NCBI RefSeq assembly: GCF_003369575.1
Contig: NZ_PIOC01000010.1
Location: 22,350-86,349 of the forward strand
DNA length: 64,000 nucleotides
Source: Oceanobacillus arenosus
Lineage (GTDB): Bacteria > Bacillota > Bacilli > Bacillales > Amphibacillaceae
Direction: 5' to 3'
Positions within the stretch are counted from its first letter, which is position 1, and each line of letters starts with the position of its first letter. The translations under genes were made by a program, and so were the position numbers. This document shows positions 11,060 through 20,459 of the stretch, piece by piece. The notes under the pieces were generated by a model, which was given only the letters and a program-made list of their open reading frames with translations, was not told the DNA's origin and did no database searches.

Positions 11060-11365
11060 CTATCTAATAAAAACGTCGTAAAAGAATGGTATGCCTACAT
11101 CCAGGTATAAGTAAGCAATGACGACAAACAGGACGGTTCCGGCTATTGGTACAAACCATTTTCTTTTCTTGAATTGGAGCCAGTAATTGATTGCCCACAC
11201 TACTGTTAGGAAAACAATGGAAATGATTGCAACCATATCAGATGTGGGGGTTTTGTTTGGGCTAATATTTACGACAAAGAAAAACGCGAGAATGCCGATA
11301 GCTCCGAGTATGACTAAATTAACAACATGTACGACAATATTATAAATGCTAAGATTGTTTTTCAT
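11060..11365 (-). CDS. Small four-helix membrane protein
   Basis: Start chosen at the ATG preceded by GGTGGAG, giving 101 residues MKNNLSIYNIVVHVVNLVIL... Three to four hydrophobic segments, a basic FKKRKW loop and a short polar end. No family recognised. Confidence 0.6.
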   Translation of the reverse strand: MKNNLSIYNIVVHVVNLVILGAIGILAFFFVVNISPNKTPTSDMVAIISIVFLTVVWAINYWLQFKKRKWFVPIAGTVLFVVIAYLYLDVGIPFFYDVFIR

Positions 11366-11481
11366 TAAATCTCCACCCTCGTAATTTGTAGTGTAATCCC
11401 TTACAAATATACTATAGTTACCCTGTGTGAACAACAGAAAATTATACTAGAATTGACTGTATTTATTATCAAACACAAAAA

Positions 11482-11504
11482 TACCCCGCATAAAATGCGG
11501 GGTA
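11482..11504 (-). terminator. Terminator of the 33-residue peptide gene
   Basis: 10-bp perfect stem taccccgcat / atgcggggta, followed by TTTTTG on the minus strand. Confidence 0.75.
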
Positions 11505-11520
11505 CTATTGATTTAGTTAG

Positions 11521-11622
11521 TTAGCTTTTCTTTTTCTTTACAAGATAAAATATCAAGTATCCTATAGCTACGATAACCACTAAAAATATTATTTGAGAAA
11601 CAAATGAGCCTAGATCAAACAT
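11521..11622 (-). CDS. 33-residue membrane peptide
   Basis: Too short for normal gene calling. ATG at 11622 has AAAAGGAGG 8 bases upstream. It encodes one membrane helix (QIIFLVVIVAIGYLIFYLV) and ends KKKKS, then its own terminator. An isolated short hydrophobic, Lys-tailed peptide recalls type I toxins or small regulatory membrane peptides. No antisense antitoxin RNA is evident opposite it. Confidence 0.55.
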   Translation of the reverse strand: MFDLGSFVSQIIFLVVIVAIGYLIFYLVKKKKS

Positions 11623-11644
11623 AACCATTACCTCCTTTTAAATA

Positions 11645-12022
11645 TCAACCCTCTGAGGTATTTAAAATCACAAATTGGATTGATGTACTACCAGTAATCT
11701 TTGTAATTTGTATCTTTGTTCTTAAAGTGAAATCATGTGTAAACCCAATAGGCATACCCCCAATTACTACCCCATTAGTTTTCCTAAAATTTCCTTTAGA
11801 CTCTACTGACTTAGCTTTATTTTTAACAATAGAAGTTCCGTTTAAAGTTAATGAAGTTGGTGCGTATGCCTTACTACCTGCATTATCCGTATCGGTAATT
11901 GTAATAGTAGTTGGGTAAACAGTAAATTTAGTAATAAGTACCGCCCTAGCAGCTAAGTAAATACCCCAAAATCCTACTTTATTAGTAGTACTCAAATTTG
12001 AACCAACTTTAGCTGAAGCCAT
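11645..12022 (-). CDS. Unknown protein, probably a C-terminal fragment
   Basis: The open frame gives 125 residues from the first ATG, beta-rich and Thr/Ile/Lys-rich (TKFTVYPTTITITDTDNAG), without membrane helices. The frame is open further upstream all the way to the stop of the next gene at 12107, which lies in the same frame, and no ribosome site precedes the ATG. Most likely the remainder of a larger secreted protein joined to its neighbour by deletion. Confidence 0.4.
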   Translation of the reverse strand: MASAKVGSNLSTTNKVGFWGIYLAARAVLITKFTVYPTTITITDTDNAGSKAYAPTSLTLNGTSIVKNKAKSVESKGNFRKTNGVVIGGMPIGFTHDFTLRTKIQITKITGSTSIQFVILNTSEG

Positions 12023-12106
12023 AGGTGCATAAGTTGGTTGTTCTGTATCGTCATCGAGCTCGGTTATACTTTCAAAGACTGTGCGCGTATTTTCCAGAAT
12101 TGGGCC

Positions 12107-12628
12107 TTATTCCGTTGCTATATTGTGCTGGTTGAAATAATTGCGAAGTAATGCATTATATTCTTGGGTTTCTTCTTCCGACATATTGTACGGGTTCTTT
12201 TTAATAGTGATAACATGGATGTCAGACATGTATAATAAATACCTCGCTTCATCCTCGCTTACTAATTTTATTTCATTCCATTCTAACTTATTGGTGGAGT
12301 TCTTTAATTCCCTCACCAAACCATTTTCTGAAACCGTTAAGGTACATGCACTATTCATCATAGAAGGATTATTTTTAGCTAACCTTTTGGCTTGATTGAT
12401 TTGTGCTTTTTTAAAGATATAGTTGTATGAAACATAAAAAAAACCGGCTGATACAATCGCAAGCGTTATAAAATTCACTTTGAATACTAACATATTAAAA
12501 ATCAACAAGGCTATAGAAGCAACAATGCTAATTGCTAATCTATTCCATCTTTGAAACTTCGATTTCGTAGCCAGAAAAGATTGAACGGCTATGACGTCAT
12601 CCAAGTCGATTTTAAATTTGGCAATCAA
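12107..12628 (-). CDS. YcxB-like membrane protein
   Basis: 173 residues: short N-terminal part, two adjacent helices (ISIVASIALLIFNMLVF and ITLAIVSAGFFYVSYNYIF), then a soluble C-terminal domain with SENGLVRELKNSTNKLEWNE and YMSDIHVITIKKNPYNMSEE, the usual pattern of the YcxB-like C-terminal domain. Function of the family is not established. It is followed in frame by the orphan reading frame at 11645. Confidence 0.7.
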   Translation of the reverse strand: MIAKFKIDLDDVIAVQSFLATKSKFQRWNRLAISIVASIALLIFNMLVFKVNFITLAIVSAGFFYVSYNYIFKKAQINQAKRLAKNNPSMMNSACTLTVSENGLVRELKNSTNKLEWNEIKLVSEDEARYLLYMSDIHVITIKKNPYNMSEEETQEYNALLRNYFNQHNIATE

Positions 12629-12717
12629 GTTATACCCTCCATTTCCATCACATTAATTGGTACGATACTGATATTTTACTATTTATATAAAGAAGGGGAT
12701 ACTATAAGGCGTTAAAA

Positions 12718-12738
12718 GGAGCGGTTTTATCCGCTTCC
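12718..12738 (-). terminator. Terminator of the sigma/anti-sigma operon
   Basis: GGAAGCGGATAAAACCGCTCC then TTTT on the minus strand, 7 bases after the anti-sigma stop. Confidence 0.65.
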
Positions 12739-12744
12739 TTATTT

Positions 12745-14160
12745 TTAATACCATTCAATCGAATCTATAAAATAATTTAACCTAGCAATTAAATAACCAC
12801 CGTTATAATCCTTCGAATCCGCATGTTTATGCTTGAAATACCACTCTCCATTAGCTTCGAAGAACTCGAAGAAACCATCGATGCTGCTACCGCTAACCTC
12901 ACCTGCATTTGCAGAGCTATACGAATAATGGGGAAATTTGTCACCCGCTATTTCAGGTGGAGAAAAAGCAGGGTCAATGCCAAATGCTTCAAACATAATT
13001 TCTTTGGCGTCTTCGAGAGGGAATCCATCTTTGAGTTTGCCGAACGAATAAAAACTGTATTTGGAAATGCTTGGATTGGTAAAATGCCATTCGGTAAAGA
13101 GTTCATGTTCGTTTTGCTGAATCTCTGTACCTTTGGGAAGATAGCTGGTCATATTTAGTTCCTCATTTTCATACAATTCCATTTCAACTTTATCCGGTCT
13201 GGCGACTGCACCTATTGGTAACAGAACCGTTTTCGCAATCGGTCTGTTGAATTCTGGATGCGGTCCACCTTCTGAACCTGGCCAAATAAGCGATTGATGG
13301 ATTCTCATCGTTACGAAAAGATGTATTGGCAAGTTCCAGCTCTCCTCATCCTTTAGTGATAACTCGGAAGTGAAAATCATCTGATAGCCAAATAACTCAG
13401 AAGTATACAGTTCCATGAATTTCCCGTTTGCTTCATCAACAAATGCGGTCATCTCTGCATTTTCTATTTCAAACGGAAACACATTATTGTAATTAAAAGG
13501 GACCAGATCGTTTGACTTTAATTCGTCAACAAGCTCATCAACCGGGATCGAAATTTGCTCAGTTTCGGCAAAATTTGCCGTTAGCTCATGGAGATGGGTA
13601 TTAAATACTTCCGGATCATCTTTTTGAAACAGAACGAGATTCATTTGTTCACCATCTGTCCCGGTTATATGGGTCGAATAAGTATCCTCATCCTCTATTT
13701 CATCAACTGTCCAATCCTTCGGGAGATAAATTTCTAAATCATCGTTAAAAATCCCCATTGGCTGAAATGCTGCCCAATCTTCAAATTCTAATGGGTGCCT
13801 ATTCCATATCTTTTCTTTTACATTGCTGGTATCTCCTGTTTGCTTATCGGTCACAGCATGTATGCTCTGCGGGCCTTGATTGCTGCCATTTTCTTGGATG
13901 TTCATATCATTATGTCCACCAAAAATTCCTGTACTGAAAGCTAACACAGTCACAATTCCCGCCACCGCAACAGTGGAAGAAAGACCCATTACACGTTTCT
14001 TAAATCGATTTCTTTTTTTATGGGTAGACCTGTTATCTTCTAAGCCGTCCTGAAACGCGCGAAGGCTTTTTTCCTTTGCCTCCGGTGAGGCTTTCACTGT
14101 TTGTTTTTTATCAAAGACTTTGGCTAATACATCCTTCTCCCGTTCACGTTTAGTCATCAA
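12745..14160 (-). CDS. Anti-sigma-factor-like membrane protein
   Basis: 471 residues: cytoplasmic N-terminus of about 55 residues (KREREKDVLAKVFDKKQTVK), one membrane helix (VMGLSSTVAVAGIVTVLAF, about 58-77), and a large extracytoplasmic domain of about 390 residues without a recognised fold. It overlaps the ECF sigma gene by 11 bases, so the two are coupled. By position and topology it should hold the sigma factor at the membrane until an envelope signal arrives. Confidence 0.75.
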   Translation of the reverse strand: MMTKREREKDVLAKVFDKKQTVKASPEAKEKSLRAFQDGLEDNRSTHKKRNRFKKRVMGLSSTVAVAGIVTVLAFSTGIFGGHNDMNIQENGSNQGPQSIHAVTDKQTGDTSNVKEKIWNRHPLEFEDWAAFQPMGIFNDDLEIYLPKDWTVDEIEDEDTYSTHITGTDGEQMNLVLFQKDDPEVFNTHLHELTANFAETEQISIPVDELVDELKSNDLVPFNYNNVFPFEIENAEMTAFVDEANGKFMELYTSELFGYQMIFTSELSLKDEESWNLPIHLFVTMRIHQSLIWPGSEGGPHPEFNRPIAKTVLLPIGAVARPDKVEMELYENEELNMTSYLPKGTEIQQNEHELFTEWHFTNPSISKYSFYSFGKLKDGFPLEDAKEIMFEAFGIDPAFSPPEIAGDKFPHYSYSSANAGEVSGSSIDGFFEFFEANGEWYFKHKHADSKDYNGGYLIARLNYFIDSIEWY

Positions 14161-14704
14161 CTGCCACCTCCATGTTTATTTGTTCCGATAATGCTCGTCT
14201 TGCCCGAAGCTGCATTGCCTTTACGGATAGGACTGTTTTTCCCATGGCGTCTGCTGTTTCTTGTAGTGTAAAGTCTTCGATAAACCGCAAGTGTAGCACC
14301 ATTTGATAATGTTCCGGTAATTTATCGATTGCCCGCATGACTTCCATCATATGCAAGTTTTGGAGCACCGTATGCTCCACGGATGCTGCTTCACCTAATG
14401 ATTCGATACTGTTTTCCTCGATGGTCGTATTCTTGCGTTTATCTTTATTTTTTCGGTAATAATCAATCACGACGTTCCTGGCAATCTTGAAAATCCACGT
14501 CTTAAACGAGGACTTTCCTTCGAATTGATGCAGTCGCTTTGCTGTTTTAAAGAACACGTCCTGCAACAACTCCTCGGCGTCATGATAGTCGTTCGTCTGG
14601 TGATAAATATAATTGAAAATGCGGTCCACATACCTGCGATGCAATTCTTCCATGGCGCGATAATCATTGTTAAGGATTTGTCGTATCAGTTCACGATCTT
14701 CCAT
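14150..14704 (-). CDS. ECF-type RNA polymerase sigma factor
   Basis: 184 residues. Region 2 at about 10-90 (AEELLQDVFFKTAKRLHQF ... FKTWIFKIARNVVIDYYRKN) and region 4 at about 120-175 (LPEHYQMVLHLRFIEDFTL ... VLSVKAMQLRARRAL) are clear. It resembles SigX/SigW-like ECF factors that control envelope functions. Encoded just before its membrane partner; autoregulation is likely but I could not assign its promoter. Confidence 0.92.
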   Translation of the reverse strand: MEDRELIRQILNNDYRAMEELHRRYVDRIFNYIYHQTNDYHDAEELLQDVFFKTAKRLHQFEGKSSFKTWIFKIARNVVIDYYRKNKDKRKNTTIEENSIESLGEAASVEHTVLQNLHMMEVMRAIDKLPEHYQMVLHLRFIEDFTLQETADAMGKTVLSVKAMQLRARRALSEQINMEVAVDD

Positions 14705-16071
14705 GAATGCTCCCCCTATTCTGCCCTTATCATTATAGACGAGAAGTTTTATGAAAAGATTCCCAAATGTAGTAAAATTTTATCAAGTAATTTGATTTCC
14801 GCTATTGGGTGCAACCTAAATAAGTAAAAGATGTATTCCTAAAAAAGGATATACACTTTTATTGTAGAAATTGTTCCGTTCTTTGAGATACTGTGAGCTC
14901 TGTGTAAATCCGAATTGAACCTTCCATGTGACAAGGCAGTTTGCTTGAATACATTTGCCACTCTCTCAACTTCTTTTTTTGTGATTCATTTGTATAAAGA
15001 GGGAATAGTTTACGAATAGTCAAAACTTGATATTTATTTGTTTAAAAAACTTAAGGTAAGGTGAAAATACCTCATAGGTATTGTTCCGTATATTTTTAGT
15101 GAAAATGTAGTATGATGGTAGTAGAAAATCATATGGTCACAGCGGGAACTGTGGTCGATAGATCCCCATTCTTCTGGAAGGGGATTGGCGTTATCTAGTC
15201 TAAAAGGAAAAATAGCCCTTACCCATTGCAGACAGGGGGGCTATTTTTTTGCGTTCAAAATAAAGACGACTGCGATTAGCTATAGGGGCTGGTTTGATCA
15301 GTTTTTTACAAATGGGTTCTTTTATTAACCATAAAAGATTAATTTATTATAGTAAAAAATAACCCCATGCAGGGGACTAAATAATGTTTATATCTAAAAT
15401 TGTTGTATATAGAATACGTATACAATTATCTGTTACATATTATGTAATATTACTTGGTAATATAAAGTGATAATAAAAAAACTCTCCATATTCCGTATCA
15501 TGAAATAAAAATGTGTCATATGAAATAAGAATAGAAATTATTCATTAATATGTAATCGTACTATGTAATATTATTTAATTTATGTAACAGGAAGATATGG
15601 TGTCGAAATAAGGTTTGGGACAATGCGTAAATTTTACTCTTATCGTTAGAGAAGCCCAAAAAATTCCCCAGGCAAAAAAGAGTATACGCTATGAATGTGC
15701 TTGAAATTAATTCTTATAAAGAAGTAGAAGTTATAACAGGAATTTAAAAAGTACACTGATTAGAAATAGGAGAAAATTAAAACCGTAGATCGACCAGCAA
15801 AATGAAAATAAGGAAACGTTTACCGTGGCAATAAACTAGAGAATTTGTTAATCTATAAATAGATACAACGAAGCCTTGGGCGACGAATCCAAGGCATTAT
15901 AAAAATCAACCAAAGGAACCCCGACGCAGGGTTCCTATTATATTATAAGGGGTTCTCTTATCGATGATGAACGTAGCTAATAAGAAGAATATGGTTGAAG
16001 ATAGCCCTTGATTGAATAAAGCAAAGCGAATATACTAATACTACAGATAGGATAACACACAGTTACTTGTT
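14705..16071. other. Gene-poor AT-rich region
   Basis: No credible gene over 1.3 kb. It contains the small RNA at 15117-15250 and two later hairpins: one within 15875-15897 (ccttgg / ccaagg) and one at 15914-15936 (aggaaccc / gggttcct). An 18-codon ORF near 15690 has no good ribosome site. Confidence 0.5.
15117..15250 (+). ncRNA. Candidate structured small RNA with terminator
   Basis: After a TATGAT -10-like box at 15111-15116 come three hairpins: cacag/ctgtg (15138-15153), atcccc/ggggat (15162-15185) with an outer gata/tatc pairing, and aatagccc/gggctatt (15211-15245) followed by TTTTTT. No ORF runs through it. I cannot assign it to a known riboswitch or sRNA family. Confidence 0.5.
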
Positions 16072-16233
16072 CGGTGTTTCGCCACCATGATTGCGAACTA
16101 TAAAAGCGGGCGTTTCGCTGCCAGGAATGCGAACTATAAAAGTGGGTGTCTCACTACCAATAAACGTGAACTTTAAAAGCCGGTGTTTCGCCACCATGAG
16201 CGCGAGCTTTAAAAGTAGGTGTTTGACCACCAA
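16072..16233. repeat. Tandem 36-bp repeat, about 4.5 copies
   Basis: Copies begin at 16072, 16107, 16143, 16180 and 16216 with unit ggtgtttcgccaccat plus a middle part and actataaaag. Units are 35-37 bp and diverged about 20 percent. The minus strand reads through as repeats of GSETPTFIVR, but units change length by non-multiples of three, so it is probably not coding. Confidence 0.75.
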
Positions 16234-16554
16234 AAGAGCAGATATATATTTATATAAATATTCAACTAGTAGCGCCCATTCCGCCGTCAACTCGATGAGG
16301 TGCGCCAGTAAGAAATTTGTTTTCTTCAGATGAAAGAGGAAAGAATTGAAGCCTTCACCGGTGAAACATTATACAAATTAAAAAAATGACTAGGACATTA
16401 TCGCCCTGGTTTTTTTCTTGTAAACAATAAATGTACGAATTATTGGCGAAAACGAATCATCAAATCCTATGTATGAATCACAGAAAAAGTTGGGGATAGC
16501 TAACTTATAATGATTGTGCATTTTTCTTAAATTGAATACGCTTACTATTGCTCC

Positions 16555-16930
16555 TGCTTTGGTTCCTTTTTGAGGTTAAAATGTTCCTTATTTGCAAAAA
16601 TGTTCCTTTTTGGTGTTAATTTTGCATGTATGCAAGTATATTTTCTCGTGAAAGCGGAGTTATTTATAAACGAACGTATGCACTGTTTTGCGTGTGTGCA
16701 AGCAAGTTTTGTAAATATGTTCCTGCTTTGCCAGAAATGCCCCTCCAATGTCCCTGGTTTTTCACAGCAAAAAGGAACCTACAAATGCTATTATATCAAG
16801 GGGTCACAGAGTTATGTTCCTTGGTTCCTACTTTTTTTAATGAAAGACTATAATAAAATAATATATATACACACATATCACGCATATAAAGTTTTCTCGA
16901 AAAAACAAGGAACCAAGGAACATTTTTCAA
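16555..16930. other. Orphan iteron-type replication origin (ori1)
   Basis: A perfect 15-bp inverted pair, TGTTCCTTGGTTCCT at 16815-16829 and its complement at 16908-16922, flanks a 78-bp AT-rich spacer. More GTTCC boxes lie leftward at about 16562, 16582, 16601, 16718 and (inverted) 16772. This is the same plan as the origin beside the SF3 helicase at 26.4-26.76 kb and resembles SaPI/P4-type origins. No replication gene adjoins it. Confidence 0.6.
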
Positions 16931-17637
16931 GATTCGAGAATCTAAGGGCGCAATTTGCGGTTGTGGTGTTGAAAACTCCCGTAAGCAATTATCAGGTTTT
17001 TCTTTGTGACCCTTCTTGTTGCTGTCAGAAATCCCTCGAAAGACATTCTATGCATGTTTAGGTCGTTTATGTGTATAATCTATCCAGTTGATACGAAAGT
17101 GTCTGTATGAGCCCTTATTTGCACTCTAAAGCCATGTCTCTGTCAGATGCGGAGTTGCGGCTGTCAATTGAGTTTGGCTAATCTTTGCAGTGTCATTCAG
17201 CGTGCGAAGTTATGCACTACTGACATGCTCGCATGCGAATCGCTCACGTAGCGGTTTTTGGATGGACGATGTGAATTAATAATATACTCGTACTTTTTCG
17301 CTTGAGAGTGTCACAAACATCATTCGCATGGATTCTTGTGACATAGCGCCGTAAGAAATTTCTGTTTTGGCGTACACTGGAAAGAATTCCTTATGGGTAT
17401 AAGCTGGACCGGCGTGCGTACAAATATGTCTTTGGTGTGTGTACGAATGAAGCGTGAACTTTATGCAGGAAACAACACGGTTTAGGTAATGGCTTTTTAC
17501 CGGAATGGATCAGGGATCATGATTGATCGCCGCAGGAGTGAGGGAGCGATTTTAAAATAGAAAGTGACGAACAGGAGCTTTCGAATGAGCACCTCGAAGG
17601 GGCAAGAATAGAGACGCGTGAGCGTTTCTATTCGCAG
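16931..17637. other. Gene-free spacer
   Basis: Composition changes here from AT-rich to mixed. No ORF with a ribosome site is seen. Contains short CG-containing inverted stretches such as gctcgcatgcgaatcgctcacg near 17230, without clear function. Confidence 0.35.
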
Positions 17638-17704
17638 TAAGGGGGACGGTCAGCTATGCTGACTGACAAATGAGCGTAGCGAGGCTTGTCATACGTCCCC
17701 CTTA
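17638..17704. other. Nested inverted repeats, candidate oriT
   Basis: TAAGGGGGACG at 17638-17648 pairs perfectly with CGTCCCCCTTA at 17694-17704. Inside are GTCAGC/GCTGAC (17649-17663) and TGACAA/TTGTCA (17664-17691) enclosing a GAGCGTAGCGAGG loop. A hairpin next to a G-rich arm is how many plasmid transfer origins look, but no relaxase gene is in the window. Confidence 0.35.
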
Positions 17705-17759
17705 TGCTCTTTCCCCTACACAGTACCGAATCACGCACCGTATTCCGGAGCAACACTCA

Positions 17760-18620
17760 AATCCCCGGTGCGACAGGCGGTAGGATATTCCGGGGCGAGA
17801 GCGCACCAGAATACGCCACGTATTCTACCCCCGATAAACCGCGCCGTTATGCGATTCGTCAAATACGTCGGGTACGTTCTCCGTAAAAAGGTGTATGACG
17901 ACATATTCGGCGTCTCCCGGCACGATTTCCGACCCGATTGAGTAAGCTGAGGGGCGAGTTTCGTGCAGAGATGCGCTGCGGGATTTCGTCACGGAGATGC
18001 AGCTCAATATAGATGTGAGAGAAGGGGAGCTGTTCAGAAAAGGGTGTAGGGGAAGCTGTCAAAAGAATAAGGTTTAAGAAAAGAGAAGCGGACCGAACGG
18101 GGAGCGGATCGTCGAGAAAAGACCATCAAGAGAGTCACACTTCGTCAAACAGCGTGGACGGAGCAAGGCGCTTGTATGCCAAAATAATAGGTCTTGTACG
18201 CACAAAGAGCGAGCTAAAAAAGTTAGGAAAAAGCACCGCGCGACGGAAGGCTCCGCGCTGTTTTAAAGAAGGGCTTTCAGGGATTTCCGAGTGGGAAGGA
18301 GGGAGCGGTTATACGAGCGCAGCGAGCGAATCAAGAAGGACCACCGACCGACGCGGGACCCACTTGAAAAGCACTGGCTGCACTTGATTAAACATCTTTT
18401 TGCGTGAATTCTGGGTGGGAAGCCCGGAGCGGTTATACGAGCGAAAGCGAGAGAGTCAGGAAAAACCACCGACGGGCACGGGACCCGACTAGAAGGCACG
18501 CGTTGCACTTGAAACGTTGTCAGATAAGGGTTTCTGCGCTCTGGTATTCTAACAAATCGGGCTCTGCTGACCAAAAAAAGACCGCAATCTCGGGATGAGA
18601 TTGCGGTCCGGTATTTCGGT
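17760..18620. repeat. GC-rich repeated unit, copy A
   Basis: This roughly 0.86-kb block is similar throughout to 22480-23345 (for example gcgccgttatgcgattcg and aaggtttaagaaaagagaag in both). It holds an internal pair of related blocks of about 100 bp at 18289-18388 and 18411-18514, each containing gagcggttatacgagcg and accaccgac. Reading frames are not conserved between copies, which argues for a non-coding role. It ends in a leftward terminator. Confidence 0.75.
18580..18608 (-). terminator. Leftward terminator, unit A
   Basis: 12-bp perfect stem gaccgcaatctc / gagattgcggtc, loop gggat, with TTTTTTT following on the minus strand. Confidence 0.8.
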
Positions 18621-18682
18621 GCGTTGGGCGAATGCCTCTGGTCTTTAAAGGCGAAACGATCTTGTCTGCTAGTCAAAAAAAA

Positions 18683-18713
18683 GAACCAACAGTCGTCAAA
18701 AGACTGTTGGTTC
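18683..18713 (-). terminator. Terminator of the 167-residue protein gene
   Basis: 12-bp perfect stem gaaccaacagtc / gactgttggttc followed by TTTTTTTT on the minus strand, directly after the stop at 18720. Confidence 0.8.
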
Positions 18714-18719
18714 AGGGTT

Positions 18720-19223
18720 TTAATCAGGTACTGCTAATCGTTCTTTCACAGATATTAGGACAGTTTCTTTCCCGTTCTGGAAGTCCTCGTATTCGATACC
18801 TTCTTTCATCACCATTTGAACGATATTATTGCCAAAAAGCACTTGTAGCACGGGGCGGACACCGCCATAGATAAAGTTTTCGATGTTCTCCTGTCTCTTC
18901 GCCACAGCTGGAATATAGACATTTAGCATCGGTATTCCCTTGATAGTAACGGCTTCGATGCTCGGGCGTTTATACTTTTCAGGTGTATTTACCGGAAGCT
19001 CCGAATCTGCTGGAGTGCAGACATAATCCGTTTCGTATACGAATTGGTAAGCCTCTGAGCCAACAACGTTTTGGTACTTTTCTATTACGAAATCACCTGT
19101 TATCATAGGCGTAACGTGGGTTTGTAAGCTCTCGATAGCACCCGCTAATACGTTCAGTTTTTCTTCGTTTTCTTCGTTTTCTAAAATATATGTAGTTAAT
19201 CCTAAGTATTTATAATCTGCCAT
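18720..19223 (-). CDS. Unknown soluble protein
   Basis: 167 residues, start supported by AAAAAGGAG. Acidic N-terminal part (YILENEENEEKLNVLAGAIE), then beta-rich sequence with GGVRPVLQVLFGNNIVQMVM. No signal peptide or membrane helix. I do not recognise a family. It lies between the TACGCAT-rich tract upstream and its own terminator. The sister unit at 23.35 kb lacks the gene, so it was either inserted here or lost there. Confidence 0.65.
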   Translation of the reverse strand: MADYKYLGLTTYILENEENEEKLNVLAGAIESLQTHVTPMITGDFVIEKYQNVVGSEAYQFVYETDYVCTPADSELPVNTPEKYKRPSIEAVTIKGIPMLNVYIPAVAKRQENIENFIYGGVRPVLQVLFGNNIVQMVMKEGIEYEDFQNGKETVLISVKERLAVPD

Positions 19224-19314
19224 GATAAATCGCTCCTTTTTGAGTGTTTTTCGCTTCGATATTTTGACCGGGTTGCTTCAGCAACCAAATCGTTCGAAAT
19301 CGATGCTATGTGAT

Positions 19315-19720
19315 ATATCATAACGAACAGCATACGCATGGGATAATTATTATCAGACGCACACAATGCTCTATGTTATACAGTACGCATTCCGTACCTT
19401 TTTTTATGTATATATTATACGTACATCATGTCGTACAGTATACGCATATATCTAAGACTTATAACATGTCGCATATCATACGCATAACATATGCAATACC
19501 ATGCGCATTTTAAACAGGTAATGGCATACAGCACATAATGTCGTACCTCATACGCATGGTATATCTCATACCGTACAACACTTTGCAAGGTGTGATATGG
19601 CGTGTCAAATAATCTTTTCATACTATCGCTAATGAATTGCACATACGGTGTGACATGTTATGCATATCTATAAGATGTCATATTAAATACCGATGCGGTA
19701 TCACACACCGTATATACTTA
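19315..19720. repeat. TACGCAT-rich tract A
   Basis: Irregularly spaced copies of CATACGCAT or close variants (near 19329, 19384, 19440, 19480, 19501, 19549) in alternating purine-pyrimidine DNA. Located just upstream of the 18720 gene on its strand. A similar tract lies at 23395-23680. Could be a regulatory or origin-type array. Confidence 0.6.
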
Positions 19721-19768
19721 ATGATTTATCTCATGCCATTATTTTTCATCATGTTGTCACAAAAAGAA

Positions 19769-19797
19769 AACCCATACCGTGTCATTCGGTATGGGTT
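19769..19797 (-). terminator. Terminator after the 19810 gene fragment
   Basis: 11-bp perfect stem aacccataccg / cggtatgggtt with TTTTC on the minus strand. Confidence 0.7.
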
Positions 19798-19809
19798 AGT
19801 TTCTTACAA

Positions 19810-19998
19810 TTATCGGCGAGTCATCAATCCTTCTTTGATGGCTTTAACCATAGGTTCGTATACATAATCGCTGAATACCATCGCTTGCTGATGGTCGCTC
19901 ATATCGATGTGAAAAGCGACATCCAGTTTTTTCAGTATCATGTTTCCCGAATTGTTGAAATAGAGAAAGGATTGTAAAATATAATTGTAAATTAACAA
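19810..19998 (-). pseudogene. Truncated paralogue of the 22105 gene
   Basis: The last part (LKKLDVAFHIDMSDHQQAMV ... VKAIKEGLMTRR) matches the end of the 22105-22356 product (HIDMSDYQQAIEYS ... VQAINEGLMTNR). The first 20 residues do not, and upstream is AT-rich filler. It is the 3' remnant of a second copy with its own terminator. Confidence 0.6.
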
Positions 19999-20173
19999 TT
20001 TATAGAATTTTTTGCAGGAGTTCTACTATTCTTAATAGAAGTAGTTATTTAAACAGATCATACTATAGGAATTAAAACTATTTATTGTCTTGGTGATTGA
20101 CAGATTTAATAGATTGCTATGGCTTGCTTTGTTTAATTAAAAGGAAAGGGCGTGAGGTAAAACAATGAAGTAA

Positions 20174-20325
20174 ATGAAGAAAACGAATTAAAGGCCACTG
20201 TTTCTTCTGATTACTAGTTAGTGAGTTTTGGCATTGTACCTCCAATTTCTGCACAAGAAAAGACCTTCAAAATAAAAGCGACTCCTAATACATCACATCT
20301 ACGAATATGGAGATACAGCACTATG
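20174..20325 (+). pseudogene. Remnant of a secreted protein gene
   Basis: ATG AAG AAA ACG opens a short frame that stops at once; a neighbouring frame gives LVSFGIVPPISAQEKTFKIK, a signal-peptide end with an A-Q cleavage site, followed by further stops. It sits before the bacteriocin-like gene at 20460 and may be a decayed relative. Confidence 0.35.
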
Positions 20326-20459
20326 TGAAATGCAACTAGAACATATATTAGTTGCCTAGAAAGATGAATATATCTTTTAGAATTTATAAATCAAATCGAT
20401 TCAAAAAGAGGTTCGTTTGAAGTAGAGATATTATTTAATAATTAAGAGGAGGAAGCATA

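Noticed and set aside
16072..16233. CRISPR-like array
   Set aside because: Repeats adjoin without unique spacers and there are no cas genes. No CRISPR array was seen elsewhere.
16570..17061. 163-codon ORF across ori1
   Set aside because: Runs through iterons and the AT-rich spacer, Cys/Phe-rich low-quality composition, no ribosome site.
18154..18676. ORFs on both strands of GC-rich unit A
   Set aside because: The corresponding ORFs in unit B are in other frames, so coding is not conserved.
19310..19867. ORFs inside the TACGCAT tracts
   Set aside because: Tyr/His/Ile-rich products of repeated words, no start signals.
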